A stretch of DNA of 64,000 nt. It comes from Rothia amarae (lineage in GTDB: Bacteria; Actinomycetota; Actinomycetes; Actinomycetales; Micrococcaceae). Shown in pieces: positions 16,048-24,810 of the stretch. A program made the translations under genes and the position numbers. The notes under the pieces were generated by a model. That model was not told the origin of the DNA. It saw nothing but the letters and a program-made list of their open reading frames with translations, and did no database searches. The DNA lies in NCBI RefSeq assembly GCF_014705945.2, contig NZ_CP061538.1, forward strand, positions 930,001 through 994,000, read 5' to 3'. Within the stretch, counting starts at the first letter, position 1. Each line of letters opens with the position of its first letter.

Positions 16048-16493
16048 AAGCAGATTTTGCACGCGCAGCTGATGAAGAAGGTAGCATCATGCTTCTTCTG
16101 ATTGGTTTAGGCGTTGTTCTGTTGATACTGGCGACTGTGGTAATAGGCATTACATCCGTCTATATACAGCAGCAACAACTTCAAAATCTTTCCGACCAGC
16201 TCAGCTCCGCTGCTGCCCAGCGAGTAACGGGGTTATCCAGCGGTTCAGATAAGCCTTATGTACGACTCACTAACGCAGCGGTTTCAGAAACAGTGAGCCA
16301 GACCCTTGAACAGACGGGGGCTGTACAGGAATTCGAAGCATTGAGAATCTCGAATCCTACGGGAGCACCCGATACAAACACCGCGCAAGTCACGCTCAGC
16401 GCCCGTGCGAGGATTCCGCTCGTCTCCATAGTTCTCCCAGAAGGTGTAGAAATTACAGCTACAAGCTCAGCGCGTAGTGAGCTGCAACAGTAA
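16044..16493 (+). CDS. TadE/G-like Flp pilus protein
   Basis: 149 residues, from the ATG at 16044 (MKADFARAADEEGSIMLLLI), which overlaps the upstream stop and follows GAGGCAGG; an in-frame start 66 bases upstream would place junk before the DEEGS motif. One membrane helix (residues about 15-42), then QQQQLQNLSDQLSSAAAQRV and a beta-rich domain. It resembles the TadG-like helicase-secretion-neighbourhood protein family at the end of actinobacterial tad operons. Ends 41 bases before prfB. Confidence 0.75.
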   Translation: MKADFARAADEEGSIMLLLIGLGVVLLILATVVIGITSVYIQQQQLQNLSDQLSSAAAQRVTGLSSGSDKPYVRLTNAAVSETVSQTLEQTGAVQEFEALRISNPTGAPDTNTAQVTLSARARIPLVSIVLPEGVEITATSSARSELQQ

Positions 16494-16520
16494 CACCACA
16501 CTAAAAATTCATATATCGGC

Positions 16521-16526
16521 TAGGCT
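16521..16526 (+). promoter_or_regulatory. -10 element of a likely leaderless prfB promoter
   Basis: TAGGCT lies eight bases before the prfB ATG with no Shine-Dalgarno between them, so transcription would start at or within a couple of bases of the start codon. No convincing -35 is seen. Confidence 0.5.
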
Positions 16527-16534
16527 TAAGAGTC

Positions 16535-17650
16535 ATGGCTTCAATAGACTTTTCCTCAGAAATCAAGAATTTACGATTCACCTATGCATCCATCGCACAG
16601 GTGAGTGATATTGATGCGCTCAAAAAATCTATTGCAGAGCTTTCCGAAGAAGCTGGTGCTCCGAGCCTCTGGGACGATCCTGAGAAGGCGCAGAAGATAA
16701 CTTCACAACTCTCACATCGCCAGTCCGAACTCGAAAGGCTTACCCAAACTGAAGAGAGCATTAACGATCTTGAAGCAATGGTCGAGTTAGCTGAGGAAGA
16801 AGACGAAGCTGATTTGCTGGCAGAAGCTGAGGAAGACCTCAAAGTTATTGCCAAAAAACTGGCTGAACTCGAAGTTGTTACCCTGCTATCGGGTGAATAC
16901 GATCAGCGGGAAGCTGTAGTCACCATTCGTTCAGGTGCGGGAGGCGTGGACGCTGCAGATTTCGCTGAGATGCTTCAGCGGATGTATTTACGGTGGGCAG
17001 AATCTCATGGATTTACCACCCAGATTCTTGATACCTCCTTTGCCGAAGAAGCCGGCATCAAATCGACGACTTTCGAGGTTCAAGCACCGTACGCTTATGG
17101 ACGTCTATCTATCGAAGCGGGAACCCATCGATTGGTGCGTATTTCTCCCTTTAACAGCCAGGGGAAACGCATGACGTCGTTCGCTGCGGTGGAGGTAATT
17201 CCACTGATCGAGCAAACGGAATTCATCGATATTCCAGACACCGAAATCAAAGTGGATGTATTCCGAAGTTCTGGTCCTGGAGGTCAGTCAGTGAACACTA
17301 CTGACTCTGCGGTTCGACTGACCCATATACCCACGGGAATCGTGGTATCGATGCAGAATGAAAAATCGCAGATACAGAACCGCGCTGCTGCTCTTCGCGT
17401 TCTTCAATCCAGATTGCTCTTGCTCAAGAAAGAACAAGAGGATGCCAAAAAGAAGGAATTAGCAGGCGACGTCAAGGCATCCTGGGGTGATCAAATGCGC
17501 TCCTACGTGCTGAACCCTTACCAAATGGTTAAAGACCTCCGCACTAACCATGAAGAGGGAAACCCCTCTGCAGTATTTGATGGCAAAATTGATGATTTTA
17601 TTGATGCTGGCATTCGCTGGAGAGCATCAATGCGAAACGAAAAAGAATAA
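16535..17650 (+). CDS. prfB: Peptide chain release factor 2
   Basis: 371 residues, normal length. RF2 rather than RF1 is shown by the stop-codon recognition tripeptide SPF (in [10 protein letters not shown]); the peptidyl-tRNA hydrolysis motif GGQ is in [15 protein letters not shown]. It terminates translation at UGA and UAA. The gene is one continuous frame, so the programmed +1 frameshift found in many bacteria is absent. The next gene, smpB, starts four bases after the stop; the cell-division pair ftsE-ftsX that usually lies between prfB and smpB in actinobacteria is missing here. Confidence 0.97.
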   Translation: MASIDFSSEIKNLRFTYASIAQVSDIDALKKSIAELSEEAGAPSLWDDPEKAQKITSQLSHRQSELERLTQTEESINDLEAMVELAEEEDEADLLAEAEEDLKVIAKKLAELEVVTLLSGEYDQREAVVTIRSGAGGVDAADFAEMLQRMYLRWAESHGFTTQILDTSFAEEAGIKSTTFEVQAPYAYGRLSIEAGTHRLVRISPFNSQGKRMTSFAAVEVIPLIEQTEFIDIPDTEIKVDVFRSSGPGGQSVNTTDSAVRLTHIPTGIVVSMQNEKSQIQNRAAALRVLQSRLLLLKKEQEDAKKKELAGDVKASWGDQMRSYVLNPYQMVKDLRTNHEEGNPSAVFDGKIDDFIDAGIRWRASMRNEKE

Positions 17651-17654
17651 GAAA

Positions 17655-18149
17655 ATGATGGCAGCACAGAAGAAAAAAAAGACTGAAGACCCGAATAATA
17701 AAGTAGTTGCATCGAACAGAAAAGCTCGCCACAACTACAACATCGTAGATACCTACGAAGCTGGATTGCAGCTCATGGGTACCGAAGTAAAATCCCTGCG
17801 AGATGGGGGAGTTAACATTACTGAAGGCTTCTGCCAGATGTACGGTAACGAGCTTTGGCTGGAAGGCATAAATATCGCCGAATATGGGCGAGGTTCGTGG
17901 ACCAACCACCAAGCAAGACGCCGTCGAAAACTGCTCTTGCACCGCTATGAAATTGATAAGATTGCGCAGAAACTCAACGAAACGGGTTACACGGCAGTTC
18001 CCCTGCGCATCTATTTCTCTAACGGTAAAGCGAAGGCTGAAATCGCGCTAGCTACCGGTAAACGAGAGTTCGACAAACGCCACGCGCTCCGTGAGCGCCA
18101 GGACAACTTGGAAGCCGCCCGCGCTATGCGGTATAAGAATCTTGGCTAG
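17655..18149 (+). CDS. smpB: SsrA-binding protein SmpB
   Basis: 164 residues. Starts at ATG 17655 (MMAAQKKKK), just after prfB; longer in-frame extensions run into prfB. Carries the SmpB core: NRKARHNYNIVDTYEAGLQL, MGTEVKSLRDG, and a basic C-terminal tail (FDKRHALRERQD) that enters the decoding centre. It binds tmRNA and delivers it to stalled ribosomes. The tmRNA gene lies 150 bases downstream, so both parts of trans-translation are side by side. Confidence 0.97.
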   Translation: MMAAQKKKKTEDPNNKVVASNRKARHNYNIVDTYEAGLQLMGTEVKSLRDGGVNITEGFCQMYGNELWLEGINIAEYGRGSWTNHQARRRRKLLLHRYEIDKIAQKLNETGYTAVPLRIYFSNGKAKAEIALATGKREFDKRHALRERQDNLEAARAMRYKNLG

Positions 18150-18178
18150 TGATAACGGCTACCTCTTATTGCTGGCTC

Positions 18179-18207
18179 TTGGCAAATAAGTTGTGTCGGT
18201 GTAGACT
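18179..18207 (+). promoter_or_regulatory. Promoter for ssrA
   Basis: TTGGCA (18179-18184), 17-base spacer, TAGACT (18202-18207): close to the primary sigma consensus with ideal spacing. Predicted start near 18214, about 90 bases before the mature tmRNA 5' end, so a precursor leader must be removed. Confidence 0.75.
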
Positions 18208-18302
18208 GAAGAGTCCTGCCCGGATTGGTCCTGTAGGTAAATTTAGGCTTTATCAAGCAGATAACTTTCTGGAATAGGTAAGCTCTTTGAAAAAAGAATA
18301 TT

Positions 18303-18669
18303 GGGGATGATCGGTTTCGACGATGTGAGTTGAAACAGGTGAAGCGTGCCGAGGATGTAGAGGACACTCGTAAATACCCTCTGCAAAACAATAAGTGCAA
18401 AACAAAATCGCACTGACTTCGCACTCGCTGCCTAAGCGCGAGTCCAGTCTGTCGGCCTGAGTTCGCCTTTGACTCAGTACCCGGCATCAACTTAGAAGGC
18501 CACTGCTTTATGCCCTCGTCGTAGGGGCATAAGGGACTCTTATACGAATAGGTTCGGCGGCATATGTGTTTACGCAAGTGCCGGAGCCGAAAACACCACT
18601 ACGTAAACTACGCACGTAGAAGCCCTGTTGAAAACACATCGGACCGGGGTTCGATTCCCCGCATCTCCA
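18303..18669 (+). ncRNA. ssrA: Transfer-messenger RNA
   Basis: The 5' end GGGGATG pairs with CATCTCC at the 3' end to form the tRNA-like acceptor, and the T arm GGTTCGATTCC is present just before it. The tag reading frame is at 18397-18435 and encodes AKQNRTDFALAA followed by TAA. This is close to the tag known for Micrococcus-type actinobacteria. The CCA end is not encoded (ACGATT follows the acceptor stem), so it must be added. A strong terminator follows at once. Confidence 0.95.
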
Positions 18670-18674
18670 CGATT

Positions 18675-18707
18675 AGCCCCCTTCTCTATGAGAAGGGGGC
18701 TTTTTTT
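18675..18707 (+). terminator. ssrA terminator
   Basis: Eleven-base perfect stem AGCCCCCTTCT/AGAAGGGGGCT with a five-base loop and seven T residues. Confidence 0.95.
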
Positions 18708-18810
18708 GTGCCCTTTTTCTTCTATTCTCGCTCTTGAGCTATACATTTCGGGTGAGTGGCTGTGATTGAATAGAAATACATATTTTCTGCGGATAAGGTC
18801 TTTTGCTCTG

Positions 18811-19350
18811 ATGCCATCATTTTCTGCTTCATCTCCCCAGCAGCCCGTACAGCCTTCTGCTTCTCATCAAAACCATGTGGAACCATGGCAGCCTGGTTCA
18901 CTGGCCACACAGTCAGGAGTACCTGAGCAATTTGTGATCCCTGAGAATGTACGTCGCCCATTAGGCGCCCACCCCACTGATGTGAGGGGACGTGGTTATG
19001 TTTTGGCGTTTGGCGGACTCGTATCGGCAGTCTTTTCTATCGGTGCCGTCATTTTTTTGGCACTAGGTGCCGCCGGTCTGAGCTTGGTTCCTGCGGTCTT
19101 AGGAATCGTCCTGGGAATTATGGCACTACGACGTACTCGCCCTTCAGACCCTCAATTCTTTTACCGCCGGGCGCGCCTCATGGCAATTGGTGCAATCGTG
19201 GTGGGAGCCATAGGAACTATTCTGAGTATTGGTGCAATGATTCTCTCAGTATGGCTCTTTAGCGAGATTTCAGATTGTAGCGCCTATGAACCGGGTACAA
19301 CGGAGTATCAAGAATGCCAAAATCCACCGTCGAATACTTCGATTTTCTAA
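18811..19350 (+). CDS. DUF4190-like small membrane protein
   Basis: About 179 residues from ATG 18811 (MPSFSASSPQQPVQPS); an earlier TTG at 18766 is in frame but has no ribosome site. A Pro/Gln/Ser-rich cytoplasmic N-terminus (about 1-60) is followed by three hydrophobic stretches (about 65-90, 92-110, 125-155) with a basic loop LRRTRPSDPQFFYRRARL. This layout (Pro-rich tail plus a short helix bundle with Gly-Ala-Val-Leu-Gly repeats) is typical of DUF4190-type proteins of actinobacteria. No function is known. The C-terminus has two cysteines (DCSAYEPG and QECQNPP) that would be outside. Confidence 0.65.
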   Translation: MPSFSASSPQQPVQPSASHQNHVEPWQPGSLATQSGVPEQFVIPENVRRPLGAHPTDVRGRGYVLAFGGLVSAVFSIGAVIFLALGAAGLSLVPAVLGIVLGIMALRRTRPSDPQFFYRRARLMAIGAIVVGAIGTILSIGAMILSVWLFSEISDCSAYEPGTTEYQECQNPPSNTSIF

Positions 19351-19370
19351 AAGAATAGTTTTCTCATCAA

Positions 19371-19400
19371 AATACCCGCCCTGCTCAGGCGGGTATTTTT
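19371..19400 (+). terminator. Bidirectional terminator between the membrane protein and hisN
   Basis: Ten-base stem AATACCCGCC/GGCGGGTATT with a seven-base loop, followed by TTT on the plus strand and by an A-rich run upstream that acts as a partial T tract on the other strand. Separates two convergent genes. Confidence 0.8.
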
Positions 19401-19415
19401 GTGAGATTCGGCTAT

Positions 19416-20222
19416 TTAATCGCCTAATTTTCTGTCTGTGCCGAGGAAATCAAGGGCGTTTCGGTGTAAATGTCCGTTGCTGGCCAGCGCATTTCTGCCG
19501 TGAGGTCCGTTTTCGCCTGCTAACGACGTCAAGCGTCCGCCCGCTTCGGTCACGATGGGGACTAAAGCGGCAATATCGTAAAGATTCAGTTCAGGTTCGG
19601 CCGCAATATCGACCGCCCCTTCAGCCACCATGCAATAGGACCAAAAATCTCCATAAGCGCGCGTGCGCCACACATTATCAGTGAGGTCGATGAATCGATC
19701 TCGAATACCCAGTTCCTTCCACCCGCTCATCGAAGAATAAGAAAAAGAAGCGTCAGAGAGGTTTGAAACACCGGATACTGAAATGCGTGTTGCCTTGGCA
19801 ATAGAACGCCCGGTATAGGCTCCGGTGCCTTGAGCAGCCCACCACCGGCGCTGCAAGGCAGGCGCTGAGACTACACCTAGTACCGGCTTCCCATGATCCA
19901 TCAGAGAAATCAAAGTCGCCCATACCGGTACGCCACGTACAAAATTCTTGGTGCCGTCAATAGGATCAATGACCCACTGACGAGGGGACGAGCCGGTTTC
20001 CCCAAATTCCTCCCCTAAAACAGAATCTCTGGTGCGAACTCGCGAAAGCTGGCTACGGATGAGCTGTTCTGCCTCTTTGTCCGCGTCAGTCACTGGAGTC
20101 AAATCCGGCTTGGTCTCCACGGTGAAATCCTGATTCTGAAACCGCGATAGAGTGAGACGATCCACGCTGTCAGCAAGGATGTGGGCGAGCCGGAGGTCAT
20201 CGGTATAGGTGTTTGCACTCAT
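19416..20222 (-). CDS. hisN: Histidinol-phosphatase, inositol monophosphatase family
   Basis: 268 residues. Contains the metal-binding signatures of the IMPase superfamily: GEEFG (residues about 70-74), [15 protein letters not shown] (about 83-97) and [19 protein letters not shown] (about 211-229). In actinobacteria the member next to aroA and rsgA is the HisN-type phosphatase that removes phosphate from histidinol phosphate in histidine synthesis. The substrate is assigned by this context; inositol phosphatase activity cannot be excluded from sequence alone. Likely cotranscribed with rsgA, 51 bases upstream. Confidence 0.85.
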   Translation of the reverse strand: MSANTYTDDLRLAHILADSVDRLTLSRFQNQDFTVETKPDLTPVTDADKEAEQLIRSQLSRVRTRDSVLGEEFGETGSSPRQWVIDPIDGTKNFVRGVPVWATLISLMDHGKPVLGVVSAPALQRRWWAAQGTGAYTGRSIAKATRISVSGVSNLSDASFSYSSMSGWKELGIRDRFIDLTDNVWRTRAYGDFWSYCMVAEGAVDIAAEPELNLYDIAALVPIVTEAGGRLTSLAGENGPHGRNALASNGHLHRNALDFLGTDRKLGD

Positions 20223-20273
20223 AAGAAATCATTTTCTCATAGAAATATAGGGGTTGACGGGGCAAAACAATTA

Positions 20274-21362
20274 TTACTCGACTATACCGAGCTCTTTTTC
20301 AGACCCAACTTCGGGGTTTTCTTCAACGCCAAGTAATTTGCGCAACGAGTCTAAGCGAGCAGGGCCTGAAGCACCTGCCTTGCCCTCTGCCACAAATGCT
20401 GTAATACCGCAGCCCGCCGCAGTTCTTGAATGTGAACATCCCTTAGGGCAGCCAGCACTTGCGGGCGCGAGTTCTGTAAACGCACCCACTATATTTTCAG
20501 CGGGGATATGAGCCAATCCAAAGGAGCGGATACCCGGTGTATCGATAATCCAGGTATCGGCGGGGGCATCCTGAGGTTGCAATGCCAGCGCCGAAGACGA
20601 CGTATGGCGGCCACGACCCGTGACCGCATTAACATGCCCGGTATCTCGGGTAGAGCCTGTCAAAGCGTTAACCAGCGTAGACTTGCCCACGCCTGAGTGG
20701 CCAAGAAGCACAGACACCTCTCCCTCCAACAGAGAAGAGATAGTTTCTACGAGGTTAGGGGAGAGACCTTGCGATCCTTCTTCGCTGGGCGCGCGCCCGT
20801 CCCTTGACTCAGAAAGCACGATGCGCACGTCCGCCTGCGCAAAGTAATCTAAGAGCTCCTGTGGGTGCTTGAGGTCAGTTTTAGTAATGCACAGAATGGG
20901 GCGGATTCCCGCGTCAAAGGCTGCGACCAGAGAACGGTCAATAAATCCTGTGCGCGGTTCGGGATTAGCAGCTGCCACTACAATCACAAGCTGAGTGGCG
21001 TTAGCAACCACTACGCGTTCGTAGGGGTCCGTATCATCTGCGCTACGACGAAGCACGGTATCGCGCTCTTCAATCCGTACCAGCCGCGCTAGTGAGCCTT
21101 CCTGGCCAGAGGTGTCTCCGACCAGCGCCACGCGGTCACCTACGACCACGGGGTTCCTTCGGAGTTCCTTGGCTCGGACTGCTGTGAGCGTGCGCTCAGT
21201 GGGACTACCTTCGTCTACCACTGCCGTGTATCGACCGCGATCTACGGTGATAATTCGACCGATTTCGGCGTCTTTATAGCTGGGCCGATCCTTAGTTCGA
21301 GGGCGGGACCCTTTTTTGTTGGGCCGTACGCGGATATTTGATTCGTCCCAGTTTCTACGCAT
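20274..21362 (-). CDS. rsgA: Ribosome small subunit-dependent GTPase A
   Basis: About 362 residues from ATG 21362 (MRRNWDESNIRVRPN); a GTG six bases upstream is also in frame, but the family in actinobacteria starts with this MxRR-type opening. Circularly permuted GTPase: N-terminal OB-fold, then G4 (TKTD), G1 (GHSGVGKST) and G3 (DTPG), and a C-terminal zinc knuckle (CPKGCSHSRTAAGC). It helps late maturation of the 30S subunit. Overlaps the end of aroA by eight bases, so the two are translated from one transcript. Confidence 0.93.
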   Translation of the reverse strand: MRRNWDESNIRVRPNKKGSRPRTKDRPSYKDAEIGRIITVDRGRYTAVVDEGSPTERTLTAVRAKELRRNPVVVGDRVALVGDTSGQEGSLARLVRIEERDTVLRRSADDTDPYERVVVANATQLVIVVAAANPEPRTGFIDRSLVAAFDAGIRPILCITKTDLKHPQELLDYFAQADVRIVLSESRDGRAPSEEGSQGLSPNLVETISSLLEGEVSVLLGHSGVGKSTLVNALTGSTRDTGHVNAVTGRGRHTSSSALALQPQDAPADTWIIDTPGIRSFGLAHIPAENIVGAFTELAPASAGCPKGCSHSRTAAGCGITAFVAEGKAGASGPARLDSLRKLLGVEENPEVGSEKELGIVE

Positions 21363-22725
21363 GGTCACGAGCGCTTTCTGTCCATTGATTGATCATGTTT
21401 TCCCACATGAGGGGAAAATCGGGAAGGGTCTTAGCCACGGTGCCAATATTTTCGACGACGACGCCGGGCACAGCTAAGCCGATGATGGCAGCGGCAGTTG
21501 CCATGCGGTGGTCATCATAGGTATGAAATAGTTCACCGTGGGTGACGGGTTGTTCGATGCTCACACCATCTTCTGTTTCTTGAGCATGACCGCCTAATCG
21601 ATTTACTTCTTCAACAAGGGCGGCTAAACGATCGGTTTCGTGTCCTCGCAGATGGGCAATCCCTGACAGAACACTGGGGGAGCGTGTGAGCGCGCAGAGG
21701 GCAGCCACAGTAGGTGCTAGTTCTCCAGATTCTGCTAGGTTGAGGTCTACCCCTGACTGATGAAATTTTTCCGCCTGCGTTGCACCTCTAACCTTCAAGC
21801 CGGTGGAATCGTGTTCCACTTTTGCGCCGAATAGAGGCAGGATGGTCTTCCAATGGTCCCCACCTTGGGTGGTGTGTGCTGGCCAGTCGGGTATCAAAAT
21901 TTCTGCACCTAAGACGGTGGCTGCAGCGAGGAACGGACCGGAATTCGATAAATCAGGCTCGACCGTCACCTCGAAACCTGCATAGGAAGTAGATGGAACC
22001 ACCCAGCGGTTTTCTTCCACCTGAACGTTGACTCCTACTTCTCGCAATACTTCCAGTGTCATTTCAACATGGGGCATCGACGGAATCGCTGAACCACGAT
22101 GGTGAATAGTCAATCCCTGCTCAAAGGCGGGTGCGGATAGCAACAGGGCGGAGAGGAATTGGGAGGACCCAGAAGCGTCAATGGTGATTTCCGAAACTTC
22201 AATAGAACCGCGAGATTTCATCTCAAACGGCAAAGAATTCTGCTGGGAATCAATATCCACCCCAAGGTCTCGCAGCGCCTGAATTACAGGTTGCAAAGGG
22301 CGCTGGCGAGCATGAGAATCTCCATCGAAGCTGAACGTTCCAGGAACTAGTGCTGCAACCGGCGGCACAAAGCGCATGACTGTTCCTGCAAGACCGCAGT
22401 CAATGGACGCATGAAAGGGTTCTATTTCTCGTGGGAGGGGGAAAACTCGAAGATCTGGGCCAAAAGGGCTGTCAGTCTCTATTTCCTCTATTCGTACTCC
22501 TAAGGCCCGCAACGCTTCGACCATCAACGCAGAATCTCGTGAGTGAAGAGGAGCATGAATAACGGAAGGACTGTGAGCTAGAGCAGCAAGAATCAGATAA
22601 CGGTTAGTCAAAGATTTAGAACCGGGGGTGCGCACCGTGGCGAACCCGCCCCGAGCAGAAAGTGGTGTTGGCGCTAACCAATCGCCGTCGGGAACCTGTA
22701 CATCTGAATTTTGAGTTGAAATCAC
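21355..22725 (-). CDS. aroA: 3-phosphoshikimate 1-carboxyvinyltransferase (EPSP synthase)
   Basis: 456 residues from the GTG at 22725 (VISTQNSDVQVPDG), which is preceded by GAAGGA. The frame stays open upstream to 22818, but that stretch contains the terminator of the neighbouring gene and is not protein-like. Signatures include PGSKSLTNRYLILAAL (phosphoenolpyruvate site), GLAGTVMRF, RGHETDRLAAL and TYDDHRMATA. Catalyses the sixth step of the shikimate pathway in the cytoplasm. First gene of the aroA-rsgA-hisN group. Confidence 0.95.
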   Translation of the reverse strand: MISTQNSDVQVPDGDWLAPTPLSARGGFATVRTPGSKSLTNRYLILAALAHSPSVIHAPLHSRDSALMVEALRALGVRIEEIETDSPFGPDLRVFPLPREIEPFHASIDCGLAGTVMRFVPPVAALVPGTFSFDGDSHARQRPLQPVIQALRDLGVDIDSQQNSLPFEMKSRGSIEVSEITIDASGSSQFLSALLLSAPAFEQGLTIHHRGSAIPSMPHVEMTLEVLREVGVNVQVEENRWVVPSTSYAGFEVTVEPDLSNSGPFLAAATVLGAEILIPDWPAHTTQGGDHWKTILPLFGAKVEHDSTGLKVRGATQAEKFHQSGVDLNLAESGELAPTVAALCALTRSPSVLSGIAHLRGHETDRLAALVEEVNRLGGHAQETEDGVSIEQPVTHGELFHTYDDHRMATAAAIIGLAVPGVVVENIGTVAKTLPDFPLMWENMINQWTESARDHA

Positions 22726-22781
22726 GTTGTCCTTCGCTAGATACGAGCTTGATATCGCACAGTACCTCCAGTTTACGCAAT

Positions 22782-22816
22782 AAAAAGAAGCCTCGCCCAA
22801 GAAAGGACGAGGCTTC
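22782..22816 (-). terminator. Terminator of the DoxX-like gene
   Basis: Nine-base stem GAAGCCTCG/CGAGGCTTC; on the minus strand it is followed by TTTTT (22786-22782). It lies upstream of the aroA start, supporting the shorter aroA start. Confidence 0.85.
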
Positions 22817-22832
22817 AAACGCTCACCTGCTA

Positions 22833-23345
22833 TTAGTGGCTGAAGATGTCATCTGACTTATCTTTGAGGTCAGAGGTAATCTGACCGGACTTCTTAGCAA
22901 TAGTGTTACCGAGCTTGTTGGCGCGCCAAACGAGTGAAGGATTGCCATCGGTATCCACTGCGGTGATCGCAATGGCACCCAGTAGAGAACCGTTGGTCAA
23001 TGCAGAACGGGTGCGAGCTTTCTTATCTTCCTTGGTGTTTGCCTCGGTAGCAGCGTACTCAACATAGGCGTTGGTTGCGCCGGTAGCCAGAAGGACGACG
23101 GAAGAAAGGCGGGGGAGCTTACCTAGGGCAAACAAGCTACCAGCAGCTACCTGAGTAGCTGCAAGTCCCTGACCAAGGAGCTGCTCTTTACCCTTGAGGA
23201 CGACCAACTGAGGAGCTGACTTAGAAGCGAGGCTTATAGCCTTCTCCAGGTGGCTGTAGTCGTTGGAGTTCTTCAGACGATCAACGCCTGAAAGTACAAA
23301 GCTTGATGCAAGTAGGGGGCGTGCTAGTTTACGTACCAGTGACAT
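22833..23345 (-). CDS. DoxX family membrane protein
   Basis: 170 residues with a good ribosome site (GGGAGGAACATT). Sequence begins LVRKLARPLLASSFVLSGVD, the hallmark opening of DoxX-family proteins, followed by four hydrophobic helices (about 8-26, 62-85, 87-107 and 118-135) and a charged C-terminal tail (GQITSDLKDKSDDIFSH). Mycobacterial DoxX forms a membrane complex with superoxide dismutase and a thiol oxidoreductase; whether this protein does the same is unknown. Its nearest divergent neighbour is a redox-stress sigma factor, which is suggestive but not proof of a shared role. Confidence 0.75.
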   Translation of the reverse strand: MSLVRKLARPLLASSFVLSGVDRLKNSNDYSHLEKAISLASKSAPQLVVLKGKEQLLGQGLAATQVAAGSLFALGKLPRLSSVVLLATGATNAYVEYAATEANTKEDKKARTRSALTNGSLLGAIAITAVDTDGNPSLVWRANKLGNTIAKKSGQITSDLKDKSDDIFSH

Positions 23346-23456
23346 AATGTTCCTCCCAGCTGACTTTCGCCAGCTATCTCGTAGTTAATTTACTACCTAT
23401 AATAGTAAGCACGCGAAGTGATTTTGTCATGCGATGACGCGCGAAGAGCATGACAA

Positions 23457-23481
23457 GGAATATTTTTGCAGACGGTTTGTT
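23457..23481 (+). promoter_or_regulatory. Candidate SigR-dependent promoter of sigR
   Basis: GGAAT (23457-23461) and GTT (23479-23481) with a 17-base spacer, about 90 bases upstream of the sigma factor start. SigR/SigH regulons of actinobacteria use GGAAY-N16 to 20-GTT promoters and the sigma gene is usually autoregulated. Confidence 0.55.
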
Positions 23482-23569
23482 GATGTATTCAAGATATACC
23501 TATCATCAACTCAATAGCTTTCTCACCCCCAGCGGAAGCACTCCGCTTACTCAGATAAGGAACAGCTGA

Positions 23570-24223
23570 ATGACAGCACAGCATCTCACTGAATCAGTGG
23601 GGAACGTGTCTGAAGGATCTGACGTTGATGTTGCACACGAAACGACGGAAGAACGCCGTGCGCGCTTCGAACGAGAAGCGATGCAATATGTGGATCAGCT
23701 GTATGCTGCTGCTTTACGCATGGCACGAAATCCTGCGGATGCAGAAGACCTGGTGCAAGAGGCATATACCAAAGCGTATTCTTCATTCCACCAGTACAGG
23801 CCAGGGACAAACCTCAAAGCGTGGCTGTACAGGATTTTAACGAATACCTACATCAACCTGTACCGCAAACGTCAACGTGAGCCTCACCAATCGCACACCG
23901 ATACGGTGGAAGACTGGCAACTCGCGCAAGCGAGTTCCCATGACTCTAAGGGCCTCGAATCAGCAGAAGCTGAAGCACTCAGCCGATTGCCGGATGACGA
24001 CGTTAAACGGGCGCTTCAATCTATCCCCGAAGAATTTCGAATGGCGGTCTACTATTCCGATGTCGAAGGATTCTCATATAAAGAAATCTCAGGCATCATG
24101 AACACGCCCATCGGCACCGTGATGTCACGCCTACACCGCGGGCGAAAGCTTCTCCGGGATTTACTGGCAGACTACGCCGAAGAACATGGCATCAAAAATC
24201 AAACAGCTCAGAAGGGAAAATAA
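23570..24223 (+). CDS. sigR: RNA polymerase ECF sigma factor SigR/SigH family
   Basis: 217 residues. Region 2 at about 34-105 ([20 protein letters not shown], then [20 protein letters not shown] and the -10-binding [15 protein letters not shown]) and region 4 at about 140-200 ([38 protein letters not shown]). The closest known group is SigR of Streptomyces and SigH of mycobacteria, which switch on thiol-oxidative stress and heat-shock genes. The anti-sigma gene follows after one base, the standard arrangement. Confidence 0.93.
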   Translation: MTAQHLTESVGNVSEGSDVDVAHETTEERRARFEREAMQYVDQLYAAALRMARNPADAEDLVQEAYTKAYSSFHQYRPGTNLKAWLYRILTNTYINLYRKRQREPHQSHTDTVEDWQLAQASSHDSKGLESAEAEALSRLPDDDVKRALQSIPEEFRMAVYYSDVEGFSYKEISGIMNTPIGTVMSRLHRGRKLLRDLLADYAEEHGIKNQTAQKGK

Positions 24224-24224
24224 G

Positions 24225-24494
24225 ATGACAGAGAAGGAGCAACATCCTTGTTCAGAAAAGCTTGGTCATATTTATGAATACCTCGATGGCACACTCTCCT
24301 GCGAAGAATTGCAGGAAATGGACCACCATCTCAAGCACTGCGAACACTGCGCCAGTGAACATGACCTCGAATGCGTTATCCGTTCGGTCGTGAAACGCTC
24401 TTGTTGCGAACCTGCACCTGAGAATCTCAAAACTAAGATTTGGGAACGCATTTCAGCATTGCGCGAGAACCAGCATTCTGCCGCAGGGCATTAG
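24225..24494 (+). CDS. rsrA: Zinc-binding redox anti-sigma factor, RsrA-like
   Basis: 89 residues from ATG 24225, one base after the sigR stop. The zinc anti-sigma motif H35-x3-C39-x2-C42 (HLKHCEHC) is present, with further cysteines at 9, 26, 50, 60 and 61; the CC pair and the N-terminal Cys match positions used in the Streptomyces RsrA disulfide switch. It would bind SigR when reduced and release it on thiol oxidation. C26 and C50 are extra relative to the minimal pattern. Confidence 0.9.
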   Translation: MTEKEQHPCSEKLGHIYEYLDGTLSCEELQEMDHHLKHCEHCASEHDLECVIRSVVKRSCCEPAPENLKTKIWERISALRENQHSAAGH

Positions 24495-24531
24495 CTGAAG
24501 TAGCGCTCACGGCAAACGAGGGAGCCCCGCA

Positions 24532-24571
24532 AAAAAAGAACAGGCCCTGAGCTCAAAAAGCTCAGGGCCTG
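24532..24571 (-). terminator. Terminator of the bL37 gene, also between convergent genes
   Basis: Thirteen-base perfect stem CAGGCCCTGAGCT/AGCTCAGGGCCTG with a five-base loop; on the minus strand TTCTTTTTTT follows. It is also positioned to stop rsrA transcripts, though without a T tract in that direction. Confidence 0.85.
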
Positions 24572-24589
24572 AAAAGTATTCAAGGTACC

Positions 24590-24664
24590 TTAAGAATTAG
24601 GACGCTTACCGTGGTTAGCGCCATTCTTACGACGGTCCTTGCGCTTACGACCGCGCTTGCTCAT
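24590..24664 (-). CDS. Small ribosomal protein, bL37-like (24 aa)
   Basis: 24 residues, extremely basic: MSKRGRKRKDRRKNG followed by ANHGKRPNS. The ATG is preceded by AAGGAGG at ideal distance. The KRGRK...ANHGKRPN pattern resembles, from memory, the 24-residue actinobacterial 50S subunit protein named bL37, discovered in mycobacterial ribosome structures. Too short for standard gene callers. A dedicated terminator follows. Assignment rests on size, composition and recalled resemblance. Confidence 0.75.
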   Translation of the reverse strand: MSKRGRKRKDRRKNGANHGKRPNS

Positions 24665-24810
24665 CAGAGCCTCCTTATAAATTCAATGCCAACAGTGATA
24701 CCGTTCGCACTATAAATGTTCTCGAAAATTTCAAGACACTGCCGTCCATTTTCGCACAGTCAGACAGAAATTTCATCTGAGACCGCACGAAACAGCTGAA
24801 CAGTGAGCCG

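Noticed and set aside
16535-17650. Programmed frameshift in prfB
   Set aside because: The gene is one uninterrupted frame with no in-frame stop near codon 25.
17550-17654. Upstream extension of smpB into prfB
   Set aside because: The extra residues are the out-of-frame tail of prfB and do not resemble SmpB.
22726-22818. Longer N-terminus for aroA
   Set aside because: The extension covers the terminator of the DoxX-like gene and lacks a ribosome site; the GTG at 22725 follows GAAGGA.
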